A stretch of DNA of 64,000 bases from Roseivirga sp. Its GTDB lineage: Bacteria > Bacteroidota > Bacteroidia > Cytophagales > Cyclobacteriaceae. Both the position numbers and the translations under genes were made by a program. The notes beneath the pieces are model-generated. The model was given only the letters and a program-made list of their open reading frames with translations. It was not told the DNA's origin and made no database searches. The stretch lies in the NCBI GenBank assembly GCA_021404565.1, contig JAAWWF010000008.1:124001-188000 (forward strand), given 5' to 3'. Every line of letters begins with the position of its first letter. The stretch's first letter is position 1. Below, piece by piece: positions 54,899 through 63,477 of this stretch.

Positions 54899-56008
54899 TT
54901 ATTTGGCCGAATGGTCGGAACGCAAATCGTCCAGGTATTGGGAGGGAGATTTACCAGTAGACTGTTTGAAGACCCGATAAAAGCTCACCTTGTTGTTGAA
55001 GCCTGATTCGAGACCAATGTCAATCAATTGTACCTTAAGGTCCTTCTCTTTTCCCATCATGGCCTTGGCTTCTTCCACCCGGTATTCATTGATCAGGGCT
55101 TTGAAGGATTTACCGAATTTTTGATTGATCAGGTCGGACACATATTTTTTAGGCAGGTCGAGAGATTTGGCAAAATTTTCCAGATCCAGCGAATCGCTGA
55201 GGTGCGCTTTTTCCACTTCCAGTTTTTCCCTGATTCGTTTTTCATCACTGAGCAGTCGCTGAATATTGTCGCCAACAGTAGAGCTTCTGGTGTTCAGCAG
55301 GTCTGATTTTATAAAGAAACGATAAGCTATGGATTGAATCAGAAAGGTCATGCTTAACATGCTGATGGTATTGAAAAGAGGGATTTCAATCAGTCCGGAA
55401 GGTAGTATGGCAAAGTAGATCAGGCCGAGAACCAGGGCTGCCGTGTAGAGCTTCAGAATCCTCAAATACCAACTGGCCAGCTGATTGTTTTTAACATGCT
55501 CGCAATACTTCCTCAAAGCGCGTATGGCTACCAACAGATAGGCCCCGATATTGGCGAAGAATGTCAGACTAAAGTAAAAATTGAAGTTTGTGTAATCTGG
55601 CAGCGCCATCATCGTCTCCCTCGTAAATGTAATCTTATCGGCACCTGTCATCATATAGAGAGGAATGTTCATGATCAGAATGAGTAAAAAGAAAAGAAGG
55701 TGTAGCACATGGATTTTCCTGAATTTGAACTCCGGCCTGGTAATGGCCATGGCCATAAAGAGCAAAATGGGGGGCTTGATAAAGTTAAGTGGAGTGCTGA
55801 TGCCAAGCAGGTGAGGGGTATTCTCAATAAGGTTTGTTTCAAAGAGCAATCGTTCAATTAGTGTGATTCCCTCGATGATAAGGAAGAAGGCAAAGAACTT
55901 TTTGGGAAGCGTCTTCTTTGGTTGCAACAAAAAGACGGTGGCCAGAAAGATGGCCTGGAAGGCACCAAAGGCGATAAGAATATTCAGTATGAGGGGTGAT
56001 TCGGTCAC
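54899..56008 (-). CDS. Membrane-sensor AraC-type transcriptional regulator
   Basis: 369 residues, GTG start (56006-56008). About seven membrane helices (first at 8-27) are followed by a C-terminal AraC helix-turn-helix from about 260: LENFAKSLDLPKKYVSDLINQKFGKSFKALINEYRVEEAK, then IGLESGFNNKVSFYRVFKQSTGKSPSQY. This arrangement, common in Bacteroidota, couples membrane sensing to direct DNA binding. It sits upstream of the VOC/SRPBCC/TfoX-like run on the same strand. Confidence 0.88.
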   Translation of the reverse strand: MTESPLILNILIAFGAFQAIFLATVFLLQPKKTLPKKFFAFFLIIEGITLIERLLFETNLIENTPHLLGISTPLNFIKPPILLFMAMAITRPEFKFRKIHVLHLLFFLLILIMNIPLYMMTGADKITFTRETMMALPDYTNFNFYFSLTFFANIGAYLLVAIRALRKYCEHVKNNQLASWYLRILKLYTAALVLGLIYFAILPSGLIEIPLFNTISMLSMTFLIQSIAYRFFIKSDLLNTRSSTVGDNIQRLLSDEKRIREKLEVEKAHLSDSLDLENFAKSLDLPKKYVSDLINQKFGKSFKALINEYRVEEAKAMMGKEKDLKVQLIDIGLESGFNNKVSFYRVFKQSTGKSPSQYLDDLRSDHSAK

Positions 56009-56082
56009 GGGTATTTACTTGTGACTAATATAACGAGCTTTGGGAAAATGGTAGCAGCTTGGGTTAGTGTCCTTTAGTTCAA

Positions 56083-56185
56083 AGATTCTTCGCAATGCTC
56101 AGAATAAAAAAGAGGGACGGTATTGGCCCGGACCTGAAGCATTACAACTTCTTTCCAATCCAGAAGCATGAAGGATCTAAAGAAG
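56083..56185. repeat. Dispersed repeat, copy A
   Basis: Left half AGATTCTTCGCAATGCTCAG (from 56083), right half GAAGGATCTAAAGAAG (to 56185); the halves are imperfect inverted repeats of each other. The same element occurs at 56920-57057 and 61593-61714, with half-copies elsewhere. It occupies most of the gap between the AraC gene and the next gene. Confidence 0.65.
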
Positions 56186-56222
56186 TTGTGCCATATGTTA
56201 CTGTCGAGAGTTCTAAAAGGCA

Positions 56223-56299
56223 ATTGGTCCGACCAATGTGGCCTTAGGAATAGGGGTAGATTCTTCGCGATGCGAAAAGTAATCTCTTGGATCTTCTGA
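56223..56299. repeat. Palindrome plus partial repeat copy
   Basis: ATTGGTCCGACCAAT (56223-56237) is a perfect palindrome that matches the arms of the inverted repeat at 37012-37054. Directly after it a half-copy of the AGATTCTTCGCGATG repeat begins (56258) with a mirrored GGATCTTCT end near 56290-56297. Confidence 0.55.
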
Positions 56300-56304
56300 T
56301 GATT

Positions 56305-56880
56305 TCAATACTCGTCCTCATTAAATGTGAATTGTTCGGATGCCAGCTCCGGCCTTTGGTAACACCTGATTTTAGAAGAACTATGTTGGACATCAATACC
56401 CAATAAACTTGCAATGTGGAGTACTTTTTCGAGTGGGTCCTTTTTAATTGCTTTTTCTCCGGCCAGTGGTGTGCCAAGATTGGTTACTACCTCACCACCA
56501 TTCATTTTGGGATCTTCCATCACATACTCTCTGATGACCTCACCTTTCTGATAGTACCTGAAATCATAAGAGCTATCGATATCTCCAACGGAGCAGGAGA
56601 AAATGTCGAATTGCTTGCTAAGCACTTTAAGTCGATCACGAATTTCAGGATCAAACCAGAGTGAGTATTGCCAATCATCCATGAGCTGCTTCCAGTGATT
56701 ATCTTCTGCAATGTACAGATGGCACTTGCCAGGACTCCCTAGCGGTTTTATACTCTTGTTTTGAATCTGACTAAAGTTTTTTAACCCGAGCCTGGCCAAA
56801 ATCTCATGATCGGATAAAGATGATGCCCCTTTGATAAAGATGTAGAATGGAGAGTAAAACCGATCAGGTAGTAGAGGCAT
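56305..56880 (-). CDS. Protein of unknown function
   Basis: 191 residues, ATG start at 56878-56880. No signal peptide or membrane helix. The first half contains an aromatic-rich stretch (NHWKQLMDDWQYSLWFDPEIRDRL), and the second FSCSVGDIDSSYDFRYYQKGEVIREYVMEDP, suggesting a compact alpha/beta domain. It is isolated, flanked on both sides by dispersed repeats. No family is recognised. Confidence 0.6.
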   Translation of the reverse strand: MPLLPDRFYSPFYIFIKGASSLSDHEILARLGLKNFSQIQNKSIKPLGSPGKCHLYIAEDNHWKQLMDDWQYSLWFDPEIRDRLKVLSKQFDIFSCSVGDIDSSYDFRYYQKGEVIREYVMEDPKMNGGEVVTNLGTPLAGEKAIKKDPLEKVLHIASLLGIDVQHSSSKIRCYQRPELASEQFTFNEDEY

Positions 56881-56919
56881 GGGTTAAAAGTACTAATTGA
56901 TTTACGATTTACATTTTCT

Positions 56920-57057
56920 TTCTGAACCTGAGATACGAAGGATCTAAAGAAGTTGAGCCTCCTGAGAGGTAGCTCACGGAACTTTGACTGTTATGGACCT
57001 GGATTCTATTGACTTAAAGGGAAAAGATTCTTCGCGATGCTCAGAATAAAAAAGAGG
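56920..57057. repeat. Dispersed repeat, copy B
   Basis: Reads in the opposite order to copy A: TCTGAACCTGAGATACGAAG with GATCTAAAGAAG on the left (to 56952), AGATTCTTCGCGATGCTCAG on the right (57025-57044), followed by the same AATAAAAAAGAGG as copy A. The two halves are imperfect inverted repeats. Nothing else is seen in 56881-57115. Confidence 0.65.
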
Positions 57058-57112
57058 CGTGGCTGATGATCTGTTGGGTCGTGGGTGAATATGCTGATGA
57101 TGGCGGTTGTTT

Positions 57113-57163
57113 TCTAAAAAAACCTGAACAAGACTGTCATTTGACACCCTCGTTCAGGTTTAA
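57113..57163 (-). terminator. Strong terminator of the crystallin-like lipoprotein
   Basis: On the minus strand AACCTGAAC and GTTCAGGTT form a 9-bp stem (57152-57160 with 57121-57129), with a nested TGTCA / TGACA stem inside, followed by a run of seven T (with the stem end, 57122-57116). Confidence 0.8.
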
Positions 57164-57204
57164 GTGTTCGTTTTATAAACAATAGAATATTAGAATCTCA
57201 GGTT

Positions 57205-58062
57205 TTAATGAATAATGAACTTGGCAGAAGAAACCACGTCATTCCAATCCGTTCTTCCAATACCCAGGAGACCTCTATTACGTACATAGTTGTTCAGGTC
57301 GCTGGCGATAGCTTCGCTCTGTGTGTTTATTGTCCACACTTCTCTGCTTCCTGCAAAGCCAGCATGCTCATAGATATAGAATTCAACCCAGTTTGCAGTA
57401 CTACGGCATATTTTAATAGAGCTCAGAATATCGTTGAAATTTACTGTTCCTGAAAATGTAGGGAATGACAAGAAATCCACAACTACACCTCCCTGGAATG
57501 TGTGGTACATATCTACCCGAGCTCCATTTCCATTCGAATGTTCAGCGAGCTGTACCATGGGTACATTCGGGCACTGATCGAAGGCAAAAGTGGTTCCTCC
57601 ACCTGTTGAACCGCCTCCGGTAGAGCCACCGCCTCCCGTGGATCCGCCTCCTCCAGCAGATCCTCCGCCTTCACCAGACCCTCCTTCTCCGGGTATTCCT
57701 CCCGCATCCTGATCGTCTGTAAATTCATTGTTACTCGTAGTGACATTCATTGCGGTTTGAACCGCCTTGTGCATATCATCAAAGTCTGAATAATACCTCA
57801 CTTCGTTATTGTCGAAATTTACCCATCTGCCGTATTCTTCGTTTTGATCAAAGAATTCCTGAATTATCGTGGCATTATCACCGATAATCCTGGTCGTTTC
57901 TCCGGTAATAGGGTCTTTCTCCTCACCGTATTCATAGAGAACGTCATCGATGATGATCGATTGGGTTTCTACCAAATTGGGTTCATTCAACTCTTCTGCT
58001 TGTTCACAAGAGATGACAACCGCGATTAAGGTAAGGAAAGTCAATAGTTTTAAATGATTCAT
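57205..58062 (-). CDS. Beta/gamma-crystallin-domain lipoprotein with Gly/Ser linker
   Basis: 285 residues. Lipobox VVISC gives Cys19. Residues 20-118 form an acidic domain with no recognised family. A linker rich in Gly, Ser and Thr (about 120-158) leads to a C-terminal beta/gamma-crystallin-type domain (about 160-285): the Greek-key opening VEFYIYEHAGFAGSREVW, and two calcium motifs of the N/D-N/D-x-x-S-S type, NDILSS (210-215) and NDVVSS (274-279). Such domains bind Ca2+ and stabilise secreted proteins. The protein is probably at the cell surface. A strong terminator follows. Confidence 0.75.
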   Translation of the reverse strand: MNHLKLLTFLTLIAVVISCEQAEELNEPNLVETQSIIIDDVLYEYGEEKDPITGETTRIIGDNATIIQEFFDQNEEYGRWVNFDNNEVRYYSDFDDMHKAVQTAMNVTTSNNEFTDDQDAGGIPGEGGSGEGGGSAGGGGSTGGGGSTGGGSTGGGTTFAFDQCPNVPMVQLAEHSNGNGARVDMYHTFQGGVVVDFLSFPTFSGTVNFNDILSSIKICRSTANWVEFYIYEHAGFAGSREVWTINTQSEAIASDLNNYVRNRGLLGIGRTDWNDVVSSAKFIIH

Positions 58063-58434
58063 ACTTTTTTGTGTTTAATAGAAAGTGGTTATAGTTATGT
58101 ATTGAGTATTTATTTACAGCATTAGTCAAGACTTATGTCAGGAAATACGCTGTTGTCACAATTATAGAATAATCTGAGATACTATTGAGAAAACGATCAA
58201 TTAAAAATTGATAAAAATTATGAAATGTAAAGAAACTATCATTTCTAATAAATTTTTATTAAAAAAAATTAATATGAGCAAAATTAGCATAGGGCACCAC
58301 GAGCAGGCTGAGGCAATCTCTGTCGCAGATGTTATAAACCTGTGACGGTTATCGGTACCGAATTTGGCTTGTTTTAAGGTTTGAGCTTTAATGCAGAAAC
58401 TCTTTGCGATAGTAAGAATGAAAAAGAGGAGTAG
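58063..58434. other. 372-bp AT-rich gap with a repeat fragment
   Basis: No gene. 58190-58280 is very AT-rich (runs such as TTTTTATTAAAAAAAATT), likely the promoter region of the crystallin-like lipoprotein. A degenerate half-copy of the dispersed repeat lies at 58399-58430 (CTCTTTGCGATAGTAAGAAT). Confidence 0.4.
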
Positions 58435-59616
58435 TTAGGGCCGACTATTCCCGTGAGACCTGCTATACGATGAATCCGATGAAGAGCTGGTGACCTGAAA
58501 GTCAATCTCATGTGCCTCCTGAGGCCCTGGGATTTCTAGCTTTGTGATCATCCTGTCCACCACGGATTCAGGTACCTTGTGTTCCCTGTTGTGGTTTTGT
58601 GAGATAAGCTGTTTGTAAGGCACCTCCAGATAAGTGATTTTTACCCTTCCGCCATAGTCGGTAAAAAGAGAGATCCACTTGCTGCGCATATCACTGGTGA
58701 TATTGGTGGCGTTGAAAACAAAAGATTGCTTTACCCTCATAAACTCCTTAGCCTTCTCTTTGCCTAGCTGAATTACCTGGCCATTCTTCTTCTTGTCACG
58801 AGGGTCAATCTTATGCGCTCTGCGAATGTCGTCCAGAGATAAGACGGGAAGGTCCAGGTTTTGAGAGATATAGGTATCCTTACCACTGCCAGGCAGGGCA
58901 CACATCAGGTATACATCGAACTTCAGATCGTCAAAAGGAAGGTAATCCGGGAAAGCTTCTGATTTGTTCAGGTACAGATAACGTCCATAGTCAGATTTAA
59001 AAGCCCGGGCATTGCCAAAGCACTTGTTTTCTTTACACAACTCATTGAACAGTTCAATGCGAAGCAGTATTTCTTCCTGATCATTGCAGATTCGCCCGAG
59101 GATATCGGCTTTGGCCAGCATAGACAAGTGTTCCGTATTCACAACGAGGCTTGCCCCGATTACGGCCTTGGCAGGGTTGGGCTTTTCTATGGCCCAAAGC
59201 GGAAGCCCGTGCAATCGAACCAGCTTGGCAATCTGTTCCCGAATGAGAAAGGGAGTTGGCAGGTCTTTGTAGAGCAGGGTTCTTACGGTAAACTCTCCCT
59301 TTTTGGCATGGCCGGGAGAAACGATACGCTCCAATCCATCAATTACTTCGGTGCTCGTGGTAGATCGCTTTTCTATGTCATGCGTGAGTGCCGCTGTAAA
59401 CAGAATATGCTTGTCCTGTTCACTCAGCTTTTTAAATTCAGGCAACGCACATAAGGCTTCTACCACCATTTTGGTATGGGTAAAAACATCCCCTTCCGCA
59501 TGCCAGATAGGGTCCTGTGGTACGCCCTTCATATCGCGAAACCATTCGAATCTTTGTTCAAGGGCCGTCCAGTTAACGGGCTTACCGGGTTGGTATAATG
59601 GGAACTGCCAGCTCAT
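58435..59616 (-). CDS. HD-Pnk: HD phosphoesterase + polynucleotide kinase, RNA end healing
   Basis: 393 residues. The N-terminal HD domain has His39 and His47 (HAEGDVFTHTK), HD at 79-80 (THD) and Asp171; it resembles the 2',3'-phosphoesterase HD domain of Runella HD-Pnk. The C-terminal P-loop kinase has GSGKDT (243-248, Lys246), SLDDIRR and QSFVFNATN, with NREHKVPESV near the end, as in bacterial 5'-OH kinases. Together they heal 2',3'-cyclic phosphate and 5'-OH ends. It overlaps the RNA ligase gene by 4 bp, so a heal-and-seal pair is encoded. The C-terminal tail (SSSSDSSYSRSH) is low-complexity. Confidence 0.88.
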   Translation of the reverse strand: MSWQFPLYQPGKPVNWTALEQRFEWFRDMKGVPQDPIWHAEGDVFTHTKMVVEALCALPEFKKLSEQDKHILFTAALTHDIEKRSTTSTEVIDGLERIVSPGHAKKGEFTVRTLLYKDLPTPFLIREQIAKLVRLHGLPLWAIEKPNPAKAVIGASLVVNTEHLSMLAKADILGRICNDQEEILLRIELFNELCKENKCFGNARAFKSDYGRYLYLNKSEAFPDYLPFDDLKFDVYLMCALPGSGKDTYISQNLDLPVLSLDDIRRAHKIDPRDKKKNGQVIQLGKEKAKEFMRVKQSFVFNATNITSDMRSKWISLFTDYGGRVKITYLEVPYKQLISQNHNREHKVPESVVDRMITKLEIPGPQEAHEIDFQVTSSSSDSSYSRSHGNSRP

Positions 59617-60413
59617 GACTTGCTTATAAATTCATAACCGAACCAGTTGTACTTTGAATAGTCGATCAAGGAAGCTGGTTTCCAGGTTTTGGTCCAATGC
59701 ACATCCGTTTTAACATGCGAAGCTCTTACCAGCTTAAACAGGTTGTTGAACTCATTACCTGCAACGGGTAATGTGCCACTGGTCGTTTCAAAGTCTTCTT
59801 TATTGCGAATAACGAAGCCCTCGGAGCAGGCTTTGTCAGTCAAAGGGTCATAACCACCCAGCAGGCCGGGAGTTTCCACGCTTTCTTGCCAGGGCATGCC
59901 CAGGTTATGGGTCAGCCACTTTTCGAGTACCTGATTTTCATCCTTATCTGTGGTAAAGAAGTCGGCTAGTGGAGTAGTGATTTCAATTTCAGGCACGGTA
60001 GGGAAGTCCAGCATAGCCGCATAAAATTTTACCTCTTCCCAAGAGAGCCAGCGATCGCCCTCGCGTACAGCAAATACATAGAAATAGGATTCAAGCTTTT
60101 TATAGGCAATGGAATGTATGCCGTACATGTTCTCGCCAAAAATCTCCAGTTCTTTCAGATCGTTTTTAATCAGCTGCCAGCGCTCCCTCATGGGTTTATC
60201 CCAGGGGTGTACCGAGGGCTGGGTATGAGAGCGGGCAAAGACTCCGCCTTTGTTGAAGCAATTATTCTGACCGTCTAGCTTTTCAGTGAGTACCAGGCCG
60301 GGCATTTCGGCAAAGGCCTGCATATAACCATTGGGCATAAACCGGTCGTCAGAGGTAGTTCCGAGACTAATCTGTGCATGTAGGCTTCTGCAATATTTCC
60401 TTGACTCACTCAC
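59613..60413 (-). CDS. ATP-dependent RNA ligase (Rnl2-like)
   Basis: 266 residues, GTG start (60411-60413). The nucleotidyl-transfer motif I is TEKLDGQN with Lys45 as the adenylated residue; motif IV is EGFVIRN and motif V is FKLVRASH. The chain is short, close to the catalytic domain alone. The stop overlaps the ATG of HD-Pnk (ATGA), so kinase and ligase would be made in step, giving RNA repair. Confidence 0.88.
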   Translation of the reverse strand: MSESRKYCRSLHAQISLGTTSDDRFMPNGYMQAFAEMPGLVLTEKLDGQNNCFNKGGVFARSHTQPSVHPWDKPMRERWQLIKNDLKELEIFGENMYGIHSIAYKKLESYFYVFAVREGDRWLSWEEVKFYAAMLDFPTVPEIEITTPLADFFTTDKDENQVLEKWLTHNLGMPWQESVETPGLLGGYDPLTDKACSEGFVIRNKEDFETTSGTLPVAGNEFNNLFKLVRASHVKTDVHWTKTWKPASLIDYSKYNWFGYEFISKS

Positions 60414-60509
60414 TGTAATTTTTGATCATCCCTAAGTATACAATTGTCTTGCCAAATACCTGTAGTAGGTTCGGTTATTTGTTGGAAATTGGGTGAAACT
60501 ATCTGATTC

Positions 60510-61097
60510 CTAGGACACCCACAGGTTGGTTGCTTGTGCAATTTTCCAACCTTTACCTACTTTTTCTGCGAAGACAATGTATCCTTCACCGCATTCTGAA
60601 TTACATAGGAATGAATAATAAAAACAGGCTCTGGTCTTATTCTCGCTGAAGAAAATATGAGAGAATCTGGAAACGCCTATAGTGCTTTGTTTTTGAAGTC
60701 TGACAGCTTTAGAAGCATTTACTATTTCATATTCTTTGATTTGATTCAATTCAGACGGCTCAAATGATTTTGGTGCAGAGTCGTCAGTAGTGAGTTTCAT
60801 AACCAGCGGTCTCCATATAGTATCAACCTCAAAGAACATTTGAAAATCACCGGTATTCATCGTCCTGGAATACAAATCCTTAATGGAAGAGTCGGCCAAA
60901 GCCGAAGTAAACGAATCATAAATAAATAAAGTACGAGCACCATGGCTATACTTAAGTGGAGCTATATCAGAGTATTCGCTTAGAAGTTCAGGGAGAATAT
61001 CATTAAGAATATCTATTTCAAGCTCACTTTGGGAGGTCTGACATGAAACCAGAAGCGCGAATACCAGAGCAAGAAGGTTTGATACTTTAGTCTTCAA
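60510..61097 (-). CDS. Lipoprotein of unknown function
   Basis: 195 residues. The start that keeps the signal peptide is TTG (61095-61097); lipobox LLVSC. The mature part is a mixed fold with a Cys pair (FLCNSECGEG) near the end. It overlaps the lipocalin-like gene by 11 bp and is likely co-translated. Family not recognised. Confidence 0.65.
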   Translation of the reverse strand: MKTKVSNLLALVFALLVSCQTSQSELEIDILNDILPELLSEYSDIAPLKYSHGARTLFIYDSFTSALADSSIKDLYSRTMNTGDFQMFFEVDTIWRPLVMKLTTDDSAPKSFEPSELNQIKEYEIVNASKAVRLQKQSTIGVSRFSHIFFSENKTRACFYYSFLCNSECGEGYIVFAEKVGKGWKIAQATNLWVS

Positions 61098-61524
61098 GTT
61101 TGGTATACTTTAAAGTGTTGAACTTCGATGTCAAAGTCAATTGATCCTCTTCCAGTTGAACCGTCATCTCCCGCTGACCATAAGTGTCGGTAAAATGAAT
61201 GTTGAATTGACCAGCCTTTAGTTTGAGTCTGGGTATTGATTGGCAAGTAGAAAAAGTATACCATTCTCCATCTTTCATGGAATCCTCACGCATAGTGCCT
61301 CTTCGGTAATCTGATAAATCAAGTTCCATAACCTTAATAATCCCCGTTTCAGGCGGACTAATCAATGTGTCAGGGGTGATAAATTCATTCATACCCCATT
61401 TGCCAGTAAGTAGCTCTGCCATATTCACAAGAGAATCACTCTGTGATTGAGAATACGTCATCTGGCCATAGCAGATGAAGCTGCCGGATAGGAACATTAG
61501 GATGAGAAATAAGGACCTTTTCAA
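61087..61524 (-). CDS. Exported lipocalin-like small protein
   Basis: 145 residues, TTG start (61522-61524), which keeps the signal peptide (1-20). The mature part has the feel of a lipocalin-like beta-barrel: LLTGKWGMNEF, then GEWYTFSTCQSIPRLKLKAG, and the late strands VQLEEDQLTLTSKFNTLKYTKLED. Ligand unknown. First of a two-gene run. Confidence 0.6.
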   Translation of the reverse strand: MKRSLFLILMFLSGSFICYGQMTYSQSQSDSLVNMAELLTGKWGMNEFITPDTLISPPETGIIKVMELDLSDYRRGTMREDSMKDGEWYTFSTCQSIPRLKLKAGQFNIHFTDTYGQREMTVQLEEDQLTLTSKFNTLKYTKLED

Positions 61525-61592
61525 AACTCGAAACGATGTATAACTAATTATTAAGTTATGAAATTTCAGGCGTTAACCTATTGTGAAGGAAT

Positions 61593-61714
61593 AGATTCTT
61601 CACTGCGTTCAGAATGGAAAAGAAGAGTGGCGGTTGATGAGGGTGATTATTTCAGTCTGTTTCGAGGGTACTACAGCTTCCTTCTAATTCTGAGGAACGA
61701 AGGATCTAAAGAAG
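61593..61714. repeat. Dispersed repeat, copy C
   Basis: Left half AGATTCTTCACTGCGTTCAG, then AATGGAAAAGAAGAG; right half ATTCTGAGGAACGAAGGATC followed by TAAAGAAG (to 61714). Same arrangement as copy A. A 76-codon frame over it (61558-61788) is made of repeat sequence and is not a gene. Confidence 0.65.
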
Positions 61715-61819
61715 CCATTACAAAGACCAGTTTTGTGCTATCTTATATATTTGTCCAATTGTCCTTTGGACCTCTCAGATTGGTTTAAACATTGACGAAA
61801 ATATCATTACTTTGATCTT

Positions 61820-62380
61820 ATGTCCATCGGTAAAAACGTGCTCAAATACAGGAAAGAATCCGGGCTGAGTCAGGTTGAACTGGCTGAGCAAACGATGCTG
61901 TCGCTGCGGACCATTCAGCGGATTGAGAATGACAAGAACAGACCTCGTGGTTATACCATCAAGGTGATTGCCGAAGTACTGAAGGTAGAGACTACCGAGC
62001 TAACAGAAGAACAAGCGGTGAACCCACGAATGCTGGCCAAAAGAATCGAGTCTATCAATCTGTCGGTGTTGCTTTTTGTAATCGTCCCCTTTGGTAATCT
62101 CATCTTCCCCATAGTGCTGTGGAACAGATATTCCTATCATGAACTGGCAGACAGAGTAGGGCGGGCAGTAATCAATTTCCAGATTACCTGGTCACTGATA
62201 AGCTATTTCCTGCTGGCCATTTCTCCCTTTCTGGCTAGAGCTTTGAACACCACCTTTCCAATCATTTTTGCAGTGCTGACTGCTGCTTATGTGATCAATA
62301 TTTCCGTAGTTATCAGAACTGCCAGGCGGATTAAATCGAAACACTACGAGGTTTCGAAGTGGGCCTTAGAGCTACTCTAG
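61820..62380 (+). CDS. HTH (XRE-type) regulator with membrane domain
   Basis: 186 residues, ATG start. Residues 4-57 are a helix-turn-helix (LKYRKESGLSQVELAEQTMLSLRTIQRIENDKNRPRG). Three membrane helices follow (about 78-101, 118-140, 144-166), a DUF4870-like layout. A membrane-bound DNA-binding protein is unusual but known in this phylum. Its target is probably nearby. Confidence 0.82.
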   Translation: MSIGKNVLKYRKESGLSQVELAEQTMLSLRTIQRIENDKNRPRGYTIKVIAEVLKVETTELTEEQAVNPRMLAKRIESINLSVLLFVIVPFGNLIFPIVLWNRYSYHELADRVGRAVINFQITWSLISYFLLAISPFLARALNTTFPIIFAVLTAAYVINISVVIRTARRIKSKHYEVSKWALELL

Positions 62381-62470
62381 GCTCGTTCTGGCAAATGTCG
62401 TTGAAATGTCGCCCCTGATTTCTTCGGGGATAACTTTGCGAATACTAGTTTCCCGGGTTAGAAATTCAGA

Positions 62471-63031
62471 ATGTTTATGAAAGTGGTTTTAAGTAGTCTG
62501 CGCTACGCAGGAGTAGTGCTGTTTGCTGTATGTTTTACCTGGGGTATCCATGAACTGACGCATTGGTTTGTAGCCATTGCTTTGGGCTATGATGCAGTAA
62601 TGACTTTGAATACGGTCTATCTGCAAAGTGGAGAATATCAACAGGATTGGCACTGGATTTTAGTCAGCGCAGTCGGGCCCCTGATTACCATTGGACAAGC
62701 TTGCCTGGTTTATCGGTGGCTCATCAAGAAAGGCTGGAATCCCAATCTGTATCCCTTTCTTTTACTCACACTCTATACCCGACTGTTGGCTGGAGTTATG
62801 AACCTCTTCAATCTCAACGATGAAGGCAGAATCAGCCACTTTCTGGGAATAGGAGATTTTACGCTCTCCATAGTGGTTTCTGCTTTCCTGGGAGTATTGG
62901 TTTATAAAGTCTCAAAGCAGCATAAGCCCGGCTGGAGGTATCAACTGTTTACCATTATACTGATTATGATCTTCAGCTCCATCCTGATTTTGGGTGATCA
63001 GGCACTGGATATTGTCCTATTGCCTTTGTGA
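62471..63031 (+). CDS. Membrane protein with HExxH zinc motif
   Basis: 186 residues; ATG at 62471 (a second ATG at 62477 is possible). About five membrane helices; the first carries HELTH (His27, Glu28, His31), the zinc motif of intramembrane site-2-type proteases, and the next SAVGPLITIG resembles the GP loop of such enzymes. The second metal-ligand motif (usually LDG) is not clear; NLNDEGR may be in its place. Either a minimal M50-like protease or a dead relative. It follows the HTH regulator by 90 bp. Confidence 0.6.
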   Translation: MFMKVVLSSLRYAGVVLFAVCFTWGIHELTHWFVAIALGYDAVMTLNTVYLQSGEYQQDWHWILVSAVGPLITIGQACLVYRWLIKKGWNPNLYPFLLLTLYTRLLAGVMNLFNLNDEGRISHFLGIGDFTLSIVVSAFLGVLVYKVSKQHKPGWRYQLFTIILIMIFSSILILGDQALDIVLLPL

Positions 63032-63174
63032 TTTTGAACTCGACTTTCTCAGCCGTTTAGGAGGGGGGCTAAACCGAAAACAGCGCGAAATACAAGATGG
63101 TTGGCCTGGGATAGGGTGGCCCTGTGCGGCAAAAACCTGTCTTGGATTTGGTGTTTTCGGAAATGCTTTTTTCG

Positions 63175-63202
63175 TTCCTTTTTGGCCTATCAAAAAGGAA
63201 CA
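63175..63202. repeat. Hairpin GTTCCTTTTTG / CAAAAAGGAAC
   Basis: An 11-bp perfect stem with a 6-nt loop, in the 550-bp gap 63032-63581. It may be a terminator for the preceding gene (about 145 bp after its stop) but lacks a T-run on the plus strand; it may equally be a dispersed repeat. The rest of the gap up to 63470 shows no gene. Confidence 0.5.
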
Positions 63203-63477
63203 AGATTAGAGGAGAAACCTAAGTGATAATGGGTGTGATAAAAGATGACTTTTACCCAATATCAGACAGAAGTAACTCTGAAAGAGTACTCTTTTTGACC
63301 CTTGACAACCACCAGTTTAAGGTACTACAAAGAATTTTTTTAAGATTTATTCAACACTTCAAATCAAAGCTGAACAGCGTTTGATTCCACTTTTTCCTGA
63401 TTTCTGTTTCCTGAGTACTGCTTCCTGCGGACTCTTGAACTTGCACATTCCAAATTAATTTTCTAGCATTGCATATA

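Noticed and set aside
61558-61788. A 76-codon plus-strand gene
   Set aside because: It consists largely of the dispersed repeat copy C and has no domain or start context.
63175-63202. Terminator of the HExxH membrane gene
   Set aside because: The stem is perfect but no T-run follows on the plus strand and it lies about 145 bp beyond the stop, so it is listed as a repeat instead.
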